A DNA stretch of 64,000 nt from Prorocentrum cordatum (taxonomy: Eukaryota > Sar > Dinophyceae > Prorocentrales > Prorocentraceae): NCBI GenBank assembly GCA_963575745.1, contig CAUYUJ010008091.1, positions 372,674 to 436,673 of the forward strand, written 5' to 3'. How positions within the stretch are numbered: the stretch's first letter is position 1; the number at the start of each line of letters is the position of its first letter. Made by a program: the position numbers and the translations under genes. The notes under the pieces are model-generated. The model searched no databases. It saw only the letters and a program-made list of their open reading frames with translations, and had not been told where the DNA came from. Positions 32,401 through 42,699 of the stretch are shown piece by piece.

Positions 32401-33325
32401 TCTTCGGTGCAGCACTTTTTAAGTCCAACGCTGGCGAAGGGCCGTGGGTCTTCTGCATGACGGCCGAGCGCGACTCTGAGCGCGCAGCACAGGACAGTAA
32501 GGCAAACGCTACGCACGCGGCGACGGGCACCAGGGACTGGCAGCGGGACAGATCAGATCGCTGGCCACAGACGATTCCGGGGGGGGAGGGGGCACACACT
32601 AGGACGAAGCCAGGACGAGGGTAAAACTGGGTGAGGATGAATCAGAATCTCTTAGATCTGGCGGCTCTGGGGAATGTCTCGGGCGCCGCGACCTTCCCAC
32701 AGCGTTCTGGAACGCTCCGAGAGCGTTCCGGAACGCTCTGGAACGGATTTATCCTCGTCCTAGCCCCGCCCGAACGAACGAGGCTGAATACGCTTGAAGA
32801 GGACCGCCAGTGCACAACGTGGCGCGGTGATTCACTCCGGGCAGCCAGTGAGCTACAGTGCACATACAGGCGTGATTTGAATTCCTCGGCGACGCCTCCA
32901 GATGTCAAGAACTGGGATTCCACTGCAGTGGAGCAATGCCCTGAGAGCCATGCCAACACTCACCTTGGCATACCAGGCGACTGTATAAACAATGAGCCCG
33001 CGCATGCGTATAGCCGTGATCTTGATAGCCCATGTGTTCCACAAACAAATTCGAGAGATTTTGATTGCGCTGCGCTTGTAGATCCCAACAGCCCTTTAGG
33101 GCGTAGGTGGTTTAGGGAGTTTTCTCTTCCACCCCCCTTCTTCCCCTTCGGGGAGGGGTTTACTCCTCCCCCTCCCCCCTCCCCTGGACCTGGCCGGGGG
33201 GGTTCACCAACGGTCAGGGCGTCCAAAACGGCCTCGGCGAGGAAGCCAAAATCAATGGTTTTACTAAGATTTCGTCCCCAGTTTGGCCCCTTGGGGGGGC
33301 AGCCGTAATTAAGGACCCCCCCTTC
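32400..33325. other. Unassigned sequence
   Basis: Includes a GGAACGCTC short repeat near 32700-32745. A plus-strand frame is open from 32631 to 33308 but its translation is not recognised. Confidence 0.35.
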
Positions 33326-33329
33326 TTTG

Positions 33330-33735
33330 ATCGATGTCCTCCAAGATGGCTCCAGGAAGCGCCCAGCAGGCCCCAAGAGGCCCCAAGATGGCCCCAAGAT
33401 GGCCCCAAGAGGCCCCCAAGAGGCCCCGAGGAGGCCCCCAAGAGGACCCCAAGCGGCCCCAAGCACCCAAGACGCCCAAGAACCCCACAGGACCGCCAAG
33501 AGACCCCCAAGACGTCCCAAGAGGCCACGAAGAAGCGCCCAAGAGATATCCCAAGGGGCTCCGAGAGGCATCCAAGAGACCTCTGGCCCTTTTGCTTGCC
33601 CTCGTCCTCCTGTTCCTCCTTCCTCCTCCTCATCCTTCTCTTCCTCCTCCTCCTCCTCCTCCTCCTCCTCCTCCTCCTCATCATCATCATCATCATCCTT
33701 ATCAGCAGCAGCACCATCATCAGCACCATCATCAT

Positions 33736-33766
<31 letters not shown>

Positions 33767-34041
33767 AGCAGCATCATCAGCATCATCATCAGCATCATCA
33801 TCACCAGCAGCATCATCAGCATCATCAGCAGCAGCATCATCATCAGCAGCATGCTCTTTATCATCATCATCAGCCTTATCATCATCATCATCATCATCAT
33901 CATCAGCATAATCATCAGCATCATCATCATCAGCATCAGCATCAGCATCAGCATCATCATCAGCATAATCATCAGCATCATCAGCATCATCATCAGCATC
34001 AGCATCATCATCATCAGCATCATCATCATCATAATCACCAC

Positions 34042-34074
<33 letters not shown>

Positions 34075-34080
34075 TTTTCA
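33330..34080. repeat. CCCCAAGATGG minisatellite, then CCT, then CAT/CAG microsatellites
   Basis: Three arrays abut: an 11-13-bp CCCCAAGA(T/G)GG array (33345-33595), CCT (33605-33678) and CAT with CAGCAG (33679-34078). Confidence 0.92.
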
Positions 34081-34700
34081 TCCTCTTTATCCCCACTCCC
34101 TCATCCATCCATCCAGCCTCCTCCTTCTCCTCCTCCCTGCTTCCCACGGTTCGGCCGTCCCCCTCTTTGCTCCCACACTTCCTTGATCGTCTCAACTCGC
34201 CTTGACATCGTTTCTGGATAGGCTGGTGGGGATACGCAAAGCGTCTAGAGCTGACAATGCGCGGTGCCGCAAAAATCACATCTGCTTGCTGAACTCTTGG
34301 CCTGTCACGGGGGCATAAATTCAGAAAAAAACTTTCGCGACGACCATGATCTGCCACTACTACGAAGGCAAAGGTCGCAGAATTGCCTAACACGTACTAC
34401 CTGCTGGCACGGCAACCGGGCTTTACCGGAGGCCGATAATGCCGCAGATCTGCAGCGAAGCACACTGACGCCCTGTGGACAAGCACTGCATTCCGGATTG
34501 CAGGAAAATCTGTGACTGCTGGAGCAGCAAGCGCCGACTCAGAACGCCGCAGCGGGTTGGCGATGTCGATTCCGATCTCTGAAACCTCGCTGGCATCGGC
34601 CATGCTCGCTCGCGCTCTCCAGGATGTCCGTGCCAAGCTGGGCGCAATCGGTTGGCGCTTCGAAGGCTGTAAGTATCAAGCTGGGCGCAAGCGGTTGCAT
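34080..34700. other. Unassigned sequence downstream of the PARP stop
   Basis: Mixed composition with a small repeat AAGCTGGGCGCAA at about 34636 and 34680. A plus-strand 69-codon frame (34512-34721) is not recognisable. Confidence 0.4.
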
Positions 34701-34707
34701 CAGGGCC

Positions 34708-34931
34708 CTACCCGAAAGTGAGAACGTAGGCTGGGTGTGCAGCACCAGGGTGCTGAACCACGTAGACCTCGGGGCTGGACAGCGAGTCGACCGAGCTCGT
34801 GTAGCGGTGCGGCCTCTGCCGGAAGGGCAGCACTCCCCGGTGCTCGGGGCTGCCGAGGCAGGGCAAGCCCACGGTGAGCAAGCACATGAGCATCTGCCGG
34901 GTGCCGTTCGAGGCGGCGCCGCAGAAGCCGC
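34708..34931 (-). CDS. PARP-type ADP-ribosyltransferase, last exon
   Basis: After acceptor TTCCTTCCTCTAG| the exon reads GFCGAASNGTRQMLMCLLTV, GLPCLG, a variable region, YTSSVDSLSSPEVYVV and ends AYVLTFG with a TAG at 34710-34708. This is the C-terminal half of the PARP fold: the strand after the donor loop, the Y-(D/S)S segment, (I/V)Y-V-V and a closing YP-x-Y-x-(I/L)-T-F. The family transfers ADP-ribose from NAD+ to proteins or nucleic acids. It joins in phase to the exon at 35139-35303 once the inserted element is removed. Confidence 0.85.
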
Positions 34932-34932
34932 C

Positions 34933-35137
34933 TAGAGGAAGGAAAAGTGCACACAAGCAGAAACTGTCGGCGGTTCCAGCGGATGTCCCAGATCTGCGCT
35001 GGGGCCCCCCTGGCGGTGCCTCCGTCGCCGGCCCTGGCGCGCTCCGCGCCTCCTGGAGGGTGGCCCAGCGCCGATCCAAGAAACCCGCGCGGAGCTCGAC
35101 AGTTGTGTTTATGCCGTTTCTCTTCTTCGGGCAGAGA
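34933..35137. mobile_element. Introner: TAGRGG foldback forming an intron in the PARP gene, 5-bp TSD
   Basis: The ends are TAGAGGAAGGAAAAGTG and, reversed, TCTCTGCCCGAAGAAG. The inner arms (TTCCAGCGGATGTCC, GATCTGCGCTGG against CCAGCGCCGATCCAAG, CGCGCGGAGCTCG) place it in the 30689-30887 family. CCGCC (GGCGG on the gene strand) is repeated at 34928-34932 and 35138-35142. The intron is 34932-35138: donor G|GTCTCTG and acceptor CTCTAG|GCGG use one G from each duplicate. The insert has a length divisible by three and no stop in the gene frame. Removal leaves a net gain of three bases (one Gly codon). Confidence 0.9.
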
Positions 35138-35138
35138 C

Positions 35139-35303
35139 CGCCGTCGGCCACATACTTCCCGTCGCGGGCAAAGTAGCTGCCAGAGCCCCAGAGGGACGAG
35201 TTGGCCCGGGACGCGCAGGGCTGGAAGCCCGCCATGGGGTTGTGGATGATCGAATCTATCGCGTCCACGTCCGCGCCGTGAAACGCCCAGCAAGTGTGAA
35301 CGC
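35139..35303 (-). CDS. PARP-type ADP-ribosyltransferase, penultimate exon (catalytic core)
   Basis: After acceptor CTCCCCTCACAG| the exon encodes VHTCWAFHGADVDAIDSII, AGFQP and SLWGSGSYFARDGKYVADG. These are the hallmarks of the PARP catalytic domain: the FHG of the NAD-binding strand (H of the H-Y-E/I triad), the GF loop and G-x-G-x-YFA with the triad tyrosine followed by a Y helix. The third triad position falls in the last exon, where I see no glutamate aligned with confidence, so mono-ADP-ribosylation or loss of activity is possible. Upstream domains are not found, so this is a nested gene with distant 5' exons or a captured fragment. Confidence 0.85.
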
Positions 35304-35420
35304 CTGTGAGGGGAGAGAAAACGAGTACCATGACCAAGGCTGACCGCGGAAACGTCGGTGTCGATGTGGGCCATCGTCCGTCGTGGTCATGTTCAGTGTG
35401 TTGACCATCCTCGCGAATCG
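35304..35420. other. Probable intron 5' of the PARP catalytic exon
   Basis: Pyrimidine-rich at the 3' side (minus strand) before the acceptor. No further PARP exon could be identified. Confidence 0.5.
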
Positions 35421-35635
35421 ATGACGGCTGGCATGGACCACGACCGAGATCGGCGTCGACAAGATCAAGCGACATCTTGGTCATGGTCATTATGTTTCTT
35501 CTCTCGAACCTGGCTCGAACTCGAGGCCCTGGTCCTGCACCGACCGCGCCATCGCCTCTAGGGAACTGATAAGCAGCATGGACACCACAAAACATTGGAA
35601 ACTGTATTGGATCGGCGCTGGACCCGCCTACTTCT
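35420..35635. repeat. Inverted copy of the 32075-32400 dispersed repeat
   Basis: Reverse complement carries GGCGATGGCGCGGTCGGTGC, CCAGGGCCTCGAGTTCGAGC, CAAGATGTCGC and GATCTTGTCGACGCCGA, in the same order as at 32255-32390, preceded by a truncated foldback arm (GATCGGCGCTGGACCC at 35610-35626). Confidence 0.8.
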
Positions 35636-35639
35636 TCTG

Positions 35640-35697
35640 TCTCCTCCTCCTCCTCCCTCCTCCTCCTCCTGCTCCTCCTCCTCCTCCTCCTCCTCCT
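35640..35697. repeat. CCT microsatellite running into the assembly gap
   Basis: CCT to the last base before the N run, so the gap is probably caused by this microsatellite. Confidence 0.95.
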
Positions 35698-35797
35698 NNN
35701 NNNNNNNNNNNNNNNNNNNNNNNNNNNNNNNNNNNNNNNNNNNNNNNNNNNNNNNNNNNNNNNNNNNNNNNNNNNNNNNNNNNNNNNNNNNNNNNNN
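35698..35797. other. Assembly gap, exactly 100 N
   Basis: A round-number N run, as placed by scaffolding software; the true size is unknown. Confidence 0.99.
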
Positions 35798-36534
35798 CCC
35801 TGGACTCCCTGGCCGCCATACGCCTTCCCCGTGCCGATGCTGGGCCTCGGGATGACCTTCTCCCTCGCGGTTGCGGTCACCATGTTCGGGCGTCCAGTGG
35901 GGATCAAGTTCGTGATTGTGATGGGGGTCTCCGCGACGCTCGCCGTGTTCCTGGTGAGGCCCACGCTGACCTTGGGGGAGGCGTCTCACCTGGTGCTGAT
36001 GATGGTGTTCCTGGTCGTGCTCTTCCTGGAGCCGGTGCTGGTGCTGTCCAATCCCGCCGTGCTGCTCCTGGAGTTGTTGGCGTTCCTGACCCCGCGCCGT
36101 GCGGGCGAGTGGTCGAGGGCGCCGCCCTGCGGGACCGCACCGACGCCCTCCTCGGCATCCAGAGCCGCTATCGGCAGCTGGCGGCCCAGATCACCCGTCT
36201 GAGGATGTTGGTTGAAGTGAAGGAGAACGAGCAGGATGCTGCCGCGGCTGTTGCCAGCCGCGTCCCCGCCGCCTCTGGCGGCGATGGGGGTGCTCCGTCG
36301 CCGATCGGTACCAGGAGTGCCGACGCCCACCTCATGCGGTGCTTTGGGTATTTTGTACGTTCCAGCAGCGTGGCTTTCCTGGACGACCTCTGGGAGGAGA
36401 TTGCGGACGGCTTCATTCCGTGTGCCATCTGTGACAGCCGTGGCCACTGCAAGGCGCACTGCGACCCCGCCTTCGATTGGGACATGCAGCCTCTCGCGGA
36501 CATGTCGTCCAGGCGTCGGACATTCTCGGCCTGA
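35798..36534 (+). CDS. Unassigned ORF after the gap, 5' end missing
   Basis: One frame is open from the gap to a TGA after TFSA at about 36534. The last 130 codons look protein-like: a helical RYRQLAAQITRLRMLVEVKE, then DDLWEEIADGFIPCAICDSR with a C-x2-C...C-x3-C cysteine/histidine pattern. A second frame (35831-36202) is hydrophobic and valine-rich, and the first 300 bp show weak repeat structure, so the correct frame there is unclear. I do not recognise the family. It is antisense to the coiled-coil gene within its intron. Confidence 0.35.
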
Positions 36535-36955
36535 GTAGTTCTCCGTGCGAGTGCTGCCGCCGCTGCTGCTCGTCTGCCAATCTGGCGGGGAAGGGTGGTG
36601 CGAGGTAGTGGTCGCAGGTTGGGGGATGCCGTTGGGGGCCCCTCGCGCCTGCGCTCACCGCTTCGGGCTGCCACGTCTCCGCCTCGTGCTGGCGCGCCGT
36701 GGCTGACTGCAGGGTAACGTCCCTGCGGCCAGCCCTGGCCCCTTGACTGCCTTGGGCAATCCTGTGCTCTTCCACTCGGAGCCCCGCTGTGCTCCGCCTG
36801 TCTTTTGCTTGCACGCCTCCCCTGACGTGTGCATTGCTGCAGTCGGCCTCCGCCGTCGGCTGTCTCTCTTTATATCGTCGTGTTGTGCGCCCTAGCCCCT
36901 TTTCCGTGCTCGTGCTCTCTGCTGCCCGCCGTCTCTGCGCACTCGTTTCGATCTG
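36535..36955. other. Unassigned sequence
   Basis: GC-rich, no recognisable gene or repeat. Confidence 0.4.
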
Positions 36956-36959
36956 GTCG

Positions 36960-37198
36960 TGCCTCCTCCTCCTCCTCCTCCTACTCCTCCTCCTCCTCCC
37001 TCCTCCTCCTCCTCCTCCTCTCCCGGTCCTCCTCCTCCTGCTCCTCTCCTCCTCCTCCTCTCCTCCTCCCCCTCCTCTCGCTCGCTCCTCCTCCTACTCC
37101 TCCTTCCGCCCCCCCTCCTACTCCTCCTCCTCCTCCGCCTCCTCCTCCTCCTCCTCCTCCTCCTCCTCCTCCTCCTCACATCATCATCATCATCATCC

Positions 37199-37237
<39 letters not shown>

Positions 37238-37405
37238 CATCATCATCTCACTCATCATCATCATCATCATCATCAGCATCATCATCTCATCATCATCTCA
37301 TCCATCATCATCATCATCATCTCCATTCTCCCCCTCCTCCTCCTCCTCCTCCTCCTCCTCCTCCTCCTTTTCCTCCTCCTCCCCCTCCTCCTATTCCTCC
37401 TCCCA
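36960..37405. repeat. CCT - CAT - CCT composite microsatellite
   Basis: CCT (36962-37172), CAT (37173-37322), CCT (37325-37405). Confidence 0.95.
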
Positions 37406-37409
37406 AACT

Positions 37410-37530
37410 CGTCGCGACACCCCCGACCCTGGCCAAAGGCCGGCTCTTCGTTCTGAGTCGTTTTTTGGCGGCCCCAAGACCCGGCGAGGGCCCGGCCAAG
37501 GACCTGCCGCCGCGACTTCTGTCGCGACGC
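37410..37530. repeat. GACGGTCC dispersed repeat, uninterrupted copy
   Basis: CCCCGACCCTGGCC, GGCTCTTCGTTCTGAGTCG, TTTTTTGGCGGCCCC, CCCGGCGAGGGCCCGG and TTCTGTCGCGACGCGCGCAC. It carries the empty site for the 46057-46250 insertion (target at 37460-37464). Confidence 0.75.
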
Positions 37531-37534
37531 GCGC

Positions 37535-38740
37535 ACGCCTGGGCGAGGCGAGCCCAGCGGTGGCGCCGAGGGCCTCCGAGCATAAGGCCCGAATCGAGGC
37601 GAAGACGAGGGAGGGGCAGCAGTTTGGGTGCCTCCTCCTGCTTCTCCTCCGGGGGGGGGGGGGGCGGGACGTCAGGGGAGGCAGGCCGAGGGGGGGGGGG
37701 GGACCCATCGACCCCCAATCGCCCACTCGTCGCCGGTGGGGGCCCGAGAGCCCACCCCGCCCAGGACCGTGCGGAGTTGCTATCGGGGGCCCCCGTCTTT
37801 GTTTCTCTGCTGGCTCGCGGGTTCCCTGGACCACGGACGGTGAGCGATCTACACGCTTCCCGCCGCAGCTGGCCCATGCCAGAAGCCGAGCGGCGGAGGA
37901 GGCCACGAGAAGGCGCGAGGCGGCGGCTACCAGATTAAAGAAGTTCTGCGGCGACACCTGTGGATTGCCCTACAGGGCCAACCCGAAGCTCAGATGAAGA
38001 AAGGGCCAACATCGGGCCGCAGCTAGGAGGCAGGAGAGGCAGCGAAGGTGAAAGAGGACAAACGAAGAAAGCGAATGGGCAACCAGCCGAAGCAATCAAC
38101 ACTTGACCACACCGTTGCTGGGTGGACGCTGGCGTGCCGCACTAAGCGCGGGCCGGGGGAGAAGGAGGAGAAGAAGGAGAGACGCCAAAGGAGAGTGGCA
38201 AGCCACCGAATGCTCGTCGGAGCACCTCGCGCGTGCGAAGACCAGACGCTCTGGTCAGTGCCAGAACCGGCGCGCGCACAGGAGTCCCACGCAAGTCTAC
38301 TGCAAACTGGGGCCCGCAGGCTGCAGTAGGCCCCGAATCAGCCTGGTTGGAAGGGCCATGCCGCTTCGCCAGAAGAGCGGGCACCTAGTGCCACGGTTGC
38401 CGATGCGACGCAAGGCGCAGGAGGAGGAGGAGGAGGAGGAGGAGGAGGAAGCAGGAGGACCAGAGCGAACGGCAAGATCAAATAAGGTTCCGAAGCCGCA
38501 CGAGGGGGGCGCAGGGCAAGGGAAGCCCCGAGAGCAAACGTCCCTGTCTCCCCCTGGGCGGCGGACGCCGCCCCCGACATCGGGGGACAGCGCACGGATA
38601 AAAAACGAACAATAGCATGCAAAGCAACGTTGTGACAGAAACAGGAAGGACGCAGGAGTCAAAGGGCAGGGGAACTGAGCACTACACCACTACCATCGGA
38701 CGCCACCCCCCCAGAGGGGGCCACAAGCCCAAGACAGGGA
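37535..38740. other. Unassigned GC-rich sequence with a short GGA tract
   Basis: GGA tract at 38418-38450. Open frames are not recognised. Confidence 0.4.
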
Positions 38741-38749
38741 GAGGACCGC

Positions 38750-38783
38750 ACCCCGACGACGACGACGACGCCGACGCCGACGC

Positions 38784-38825
<42 letters not shown>

Positions 38826-38985
38826 CAACGACGACAACGACGCCGGCGACAACGGCGACGACAACGAAGAGACGAGGACGACGACGAGGACGACGACGAG
38901 AACGGCGGCGGCGGCGGCGGAGGAGGGAGCGGCGGCGGCGGAGGCGGCGGCGGCGGCGGCACGACGACGACGACAGGGGAGAAGG
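38750..38985. repeat. GAC / GGC microsatellite
   Basis: GAC repeats pass into GGCGGC and back to ACG. Confidence 0.95.
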
Positions 38986-39179
38986 GAAGAGGAGGGAGGA
39001 GGCCGCAGCAGCAGAAGGAAGGGGGGAGAGCGCAGCGGTCCCCTGCCACCCCAGGCGTGGGACCCCCAGGGGGAGGCGGTGGGGCGAATCAAAAGTGCGA
39101 CTCACGGACCTTTGCCTTCATGTCATGGCGGGGAGGAGGTGCCTGTCGTGGCCGAACTTCGGTGGTGGCCCCCTCCCGA

Positions 39180-42100
39180 TCGGTCGTTTTCGTCTCGGTG
39201 CTGGCGTCGGTGCTGGTGTCGATGCTGGCATAGGCGCCAGCATTGGTGCTGGCGTAGCGTTGGTGCTGGCGTCGGTGCTGGCGCCAGTGCTGGTGTATGC
39301 GCTGGCGTTGGTGCTGGCATAGTCGCCGGCGTCGGTGCTTGCGTCGGCTGGCGTCCGCACTGGTGTACGCGCTGGCGTTGGTGCTGGCGTCGGGGTTGGA
39401 CGTCGGAGTGGGGGAGTCGGGTTTGCCATTGGGACTGGTACAAGCGTCTGGGCTGGAAGGAACACCAGTGAGCTGGGCCGCTCACCAGTGCACCTTTGCT
39501 GCTGGCGTCTGTGCTGGCGTCGGCGCTGGTGCAGGCGCTGGCGTTGCTGCCAGCGTAGGCGCGAGCCCAAATGCTGGCGTCGGAGCTGGCGTCGGCGCTG
39601 GCGTAGGTGCCATCGTTGGTGCTGGCGTCGGTGCTGGTGGAGGCGCTGGCATTGATGCTGGCGTCGGTACTGGTGTCGGTGCTGACGCAGGCGTAGCGTC
39701 ACACGATATGTGGGGTAGAGTTCCGTCACGTGCCAATTCCGTGACATTTCGATTTTGCGCCGGACCGCTAGGACTCGAACCACTCGTCGAGCGTGTGGTT
39801 GCCATCATCTCGCCAAAACTGGTGGCCGTCATGGACATGCCGCTCTTTAAGGATGTACCGCCGGTGCCGGAACGGCACGTCGAATTCGTGGTGGCCGACG
39901 TGTCTCTGGAGCAAGTGGCCGTCGTTGTCGTGTCGCTCAGCGAAGTCGAACCGACTGTTATCCCGGCCGCGTGGCCTATAGCGTAAGGTCATTGGCCGTT
40001 GGATCGAACAAAAGTGGGTTCAAATTTGTACCGCCAGTTGCTCGTGCTGACGTCAGTGCTGGCGTCGGCGTTGGTGTAGGCGCTGGTGATGGTGCCGGCG
40101 CCCGCAAACGTTCGTGCTGTTGCAGGTACTGGCGTCGGTGCTGGTGTAGGCGTCGGCGTCGATGCTGGCGTTGGTGATGACATCGGTGCTGGTGTAGGCG
40201 CTGGAGTTGGTGCAGGCGCAAGCGCCAGCGTTCGCGCTGGCGTCGGTGCTGGCGTCGGCGTTGGTGAGCGCGCTGGCGTCGGTGCAGGCGAAGTCGCAGG
40301 TGTTCATGCTGGCGTCGGTGCTAGCGTCAGCGCTGGCGTAATTGTCGGCGATTGTGCTGGCGTCGGTGCTGGCTTCGATGCCAGCGAAAGCGCCCGCGTT
40401 GGTACTACTGCTGGTGTGCCTACGCACCGTCTCCGTGACGTTTTTATGTACACTGTGTGGAGGGGGGGCAGGAGTTGTCCCCGAGCTCCGGCCACCTAGC
40501 TGCGGCCCAATGACTTCCCGACCTGCGCGGTGTGAGTCATTTTCTCCATGAGCAAACTAGAACCAAAGCGCGCGGCAGGTAATTTGCGCGCAGGTAAGCC
40601 GCGCGCAGGGAAGCTGGGCACGTGGAGCGTCGGATGCTTGGAACTGGAAGTCGGGGGTGGGGCTCGTGCTGGCGTTGGTGCTGGCTTTGTCGCTGGTGTA
40701 GGCGCTTGCGTTGGTGCTGGCGCCAGGCAGGCGTTGATGCCGGCGTCGGTGCTGACGTCGGCGCTGGCATAAGCGCCAGCGTGCGCTCCTGGGGAAATGG
40801 TGAGCCGCGCAGCTCAGCAGCCAATCTGCTGGCGTCGGTGGTGGCGTCGGCGCTGGTGTAGGCGCTGGCACTCGTGCTGGCGTCGGTGCTTGTGTCAGCG
40901 CTGGTGTAGGTGCTTGCGTTACGGGATCCAGACGCGGAGTGCAGCGTGCTGGACGGTGGGCCGGCCCTGCAGCGCGCTGGATTCCCGGCGTTGGCACTGC
41001 TGTAGGCCCTGATGTAGGCGCTGGCGTTGGAGTCGGCGTAAGCGCCTGCGTTCGTACTGGCGTCAGCGCTGGCGTCGGTGGCGCTGGAGTCGGTGCTGGC
41101 GCAGGAGCTAGCGTTGATGCTGGCGTCAGTGCTGGCAAAGGCGCTGGCGTGGGTGCCAGCGTTGGTGTTGGTGTCGGTGCTGATGTAGGTGCTGGCGTTA
41201 ATGCCGGCGCAGGCGCCGACGTTGGTGCTGGCATCTGCGCTGGCGTCGGTGGCGACGGCGTTGGTGCTGGCGCAGGCGCAGGCATAAATGTTGGTGTTGG
41301 TGTCCGCGTCGGTGTTGGCGCAAGCGCAGGCGTTGATGCCGGCGTGGGCGAAGCCGTTGATGCTGGCGTCGGTGCTGGCGTCGGCGCTGGTGTAGGCCTG
41401 GCGTTGGTGCCGGCGTAGGCGCGGGCATTGATGCTGGCGACGGTGATGGCGTAGGTGCTGGAGTGGGCGCCGGCGCTGGGGCTGGCTTCGGTGCTCGCGT
41501 CGGTGCTGGTGTAAGTGCCTGCGTTGCTGCCGGCTTAGGCGCCAGCGTTGGAGCTGGCGTCGGTGCTGGCGTCGACGCTGGTGTAATCAGGCGCTGGCAT
41601 TTGTCGCAGGCAGTGATGTTGACGTCGGCGCTGGCGTCGACCCTGGCGGAAGCGCTGGCGTTGGAGCTGGTATCGTCAGCATAGCACTCGTCGTGCGAAA
41701 CTCGTGTACCACGCAACTTGCCTTTGACATGTTCCACCTGCGCGTGCTCGCCAATACTTTGGCTCAAGGCTCAAGTGTGAGACGTGTTGAGCGCAACACT
41801 GTGGTGCTGAACAAAGTCGTGGTGCCCAGCATGGTACCGCAAGATTCAGCAATGCTAGATGCGGCCGTGGGATCCGACTCCGCCGTGGGGATACCGCAAC
41901 GTGATGCTCACCTCCGTCGCGGTGGATACCGCGGCGGAGCCCAAATCCGTCGTGGTGGATGCCGTGGAGGCGCACGGTCCCGAAACGCTGGACCCCGACG
42001 TGGCGCTCGAACCCCACATGGTGGATGCCGTGGAGGTATCCCCAGCCATGCTGCCTGCGGTCATCGTGAGGGCGCCGATGTAGATGTCATTACTGCACGT

Positions 42101-42640
42101 CCGGGGAGGCCTCGGCATTCTCGACGCCGCTGGTGTCAATAGTGTTGTATGCACCGGGTTTGACGCCGGCGTCGATGCTGGCGACGCTGCTGGTATAGGC
42201 GCTAGCGCTAGTGCCGGCATAAGCGCCAGGGTTGGTATCCGGGTCGATGCCGGCGTTGATGCTGGTGTGGTGCTGGTGCTGGTCCTGGCATAGGTGTTGG
42301 CCCTGTCGTCGATGCAAGAGTCGATGCTGCCCTGCAGTAGGCGCCGGAGCTGGTGCTGGCGTGGATGCTGGCGTCGGTGCTGGCGTAGGTGCTGGCGCTG
42401 GCGCTGGCGTAGGTGCAAGCGTCGGCGCTGTCCTCGGTGATGGCGTCAACGCTCATGTCGGCGACGGATATTGTGCTGGCGCCGATCCTGGCGTCGGTGC
42501 CGATGAGGGCGCAAGCGTGGCACCGGCGAATGTGCGGGTGGTGGCGCTGTGTTCGATGCTGCCGTTGATGCCACTTCAGACGCCGGAGTTGATGCCGGCG
42601 CCGACGCTGGCATCGATGCTGGTGTAGGCGTGGGAGTCAC
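39180..42640. repeat. 3.4-kb satellite of a 12-bp unit (GGCGTCGGTGCT)
   Basis: GGCGTCGGTGCT, GGCGTTGGTGCT, GGCGTAGGCGCT and near variants repeat throughout, with islands of other sequence at about 39715-40020, 40420-40640, 40785-40830, 40925-41000, 41585-42130 and 42270-42340. Plus frames read as GVGA repeats and minus frames as APTP repeats. Whether any of it is translated is unknown. Islands at 39765-39975 and 41800-42085 contain their own weak GTGGCCGTC / GTGGATGCCGTGGAG repeats. Confidence 0.93.
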
Positions 42641-42699
42641 GGGGGCTGCCAGCCGTCGTGGTGGTGCCGTTGGGGCCCCTCGCAGATGTCTGCGATGTG

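Noticed and set aside
39745-39810. tRNA-like B box (GGTTCGAGTCC) on the minus strand
   Set aside because: No foldable T arm, anticodon arm or acceptor stem around it.
39297-41418. GVGAGVGA proteins resembling silk or elastin
   Set aside because: They follow directly from the 12-bp satellite, and opposite-strand frames are equally open.
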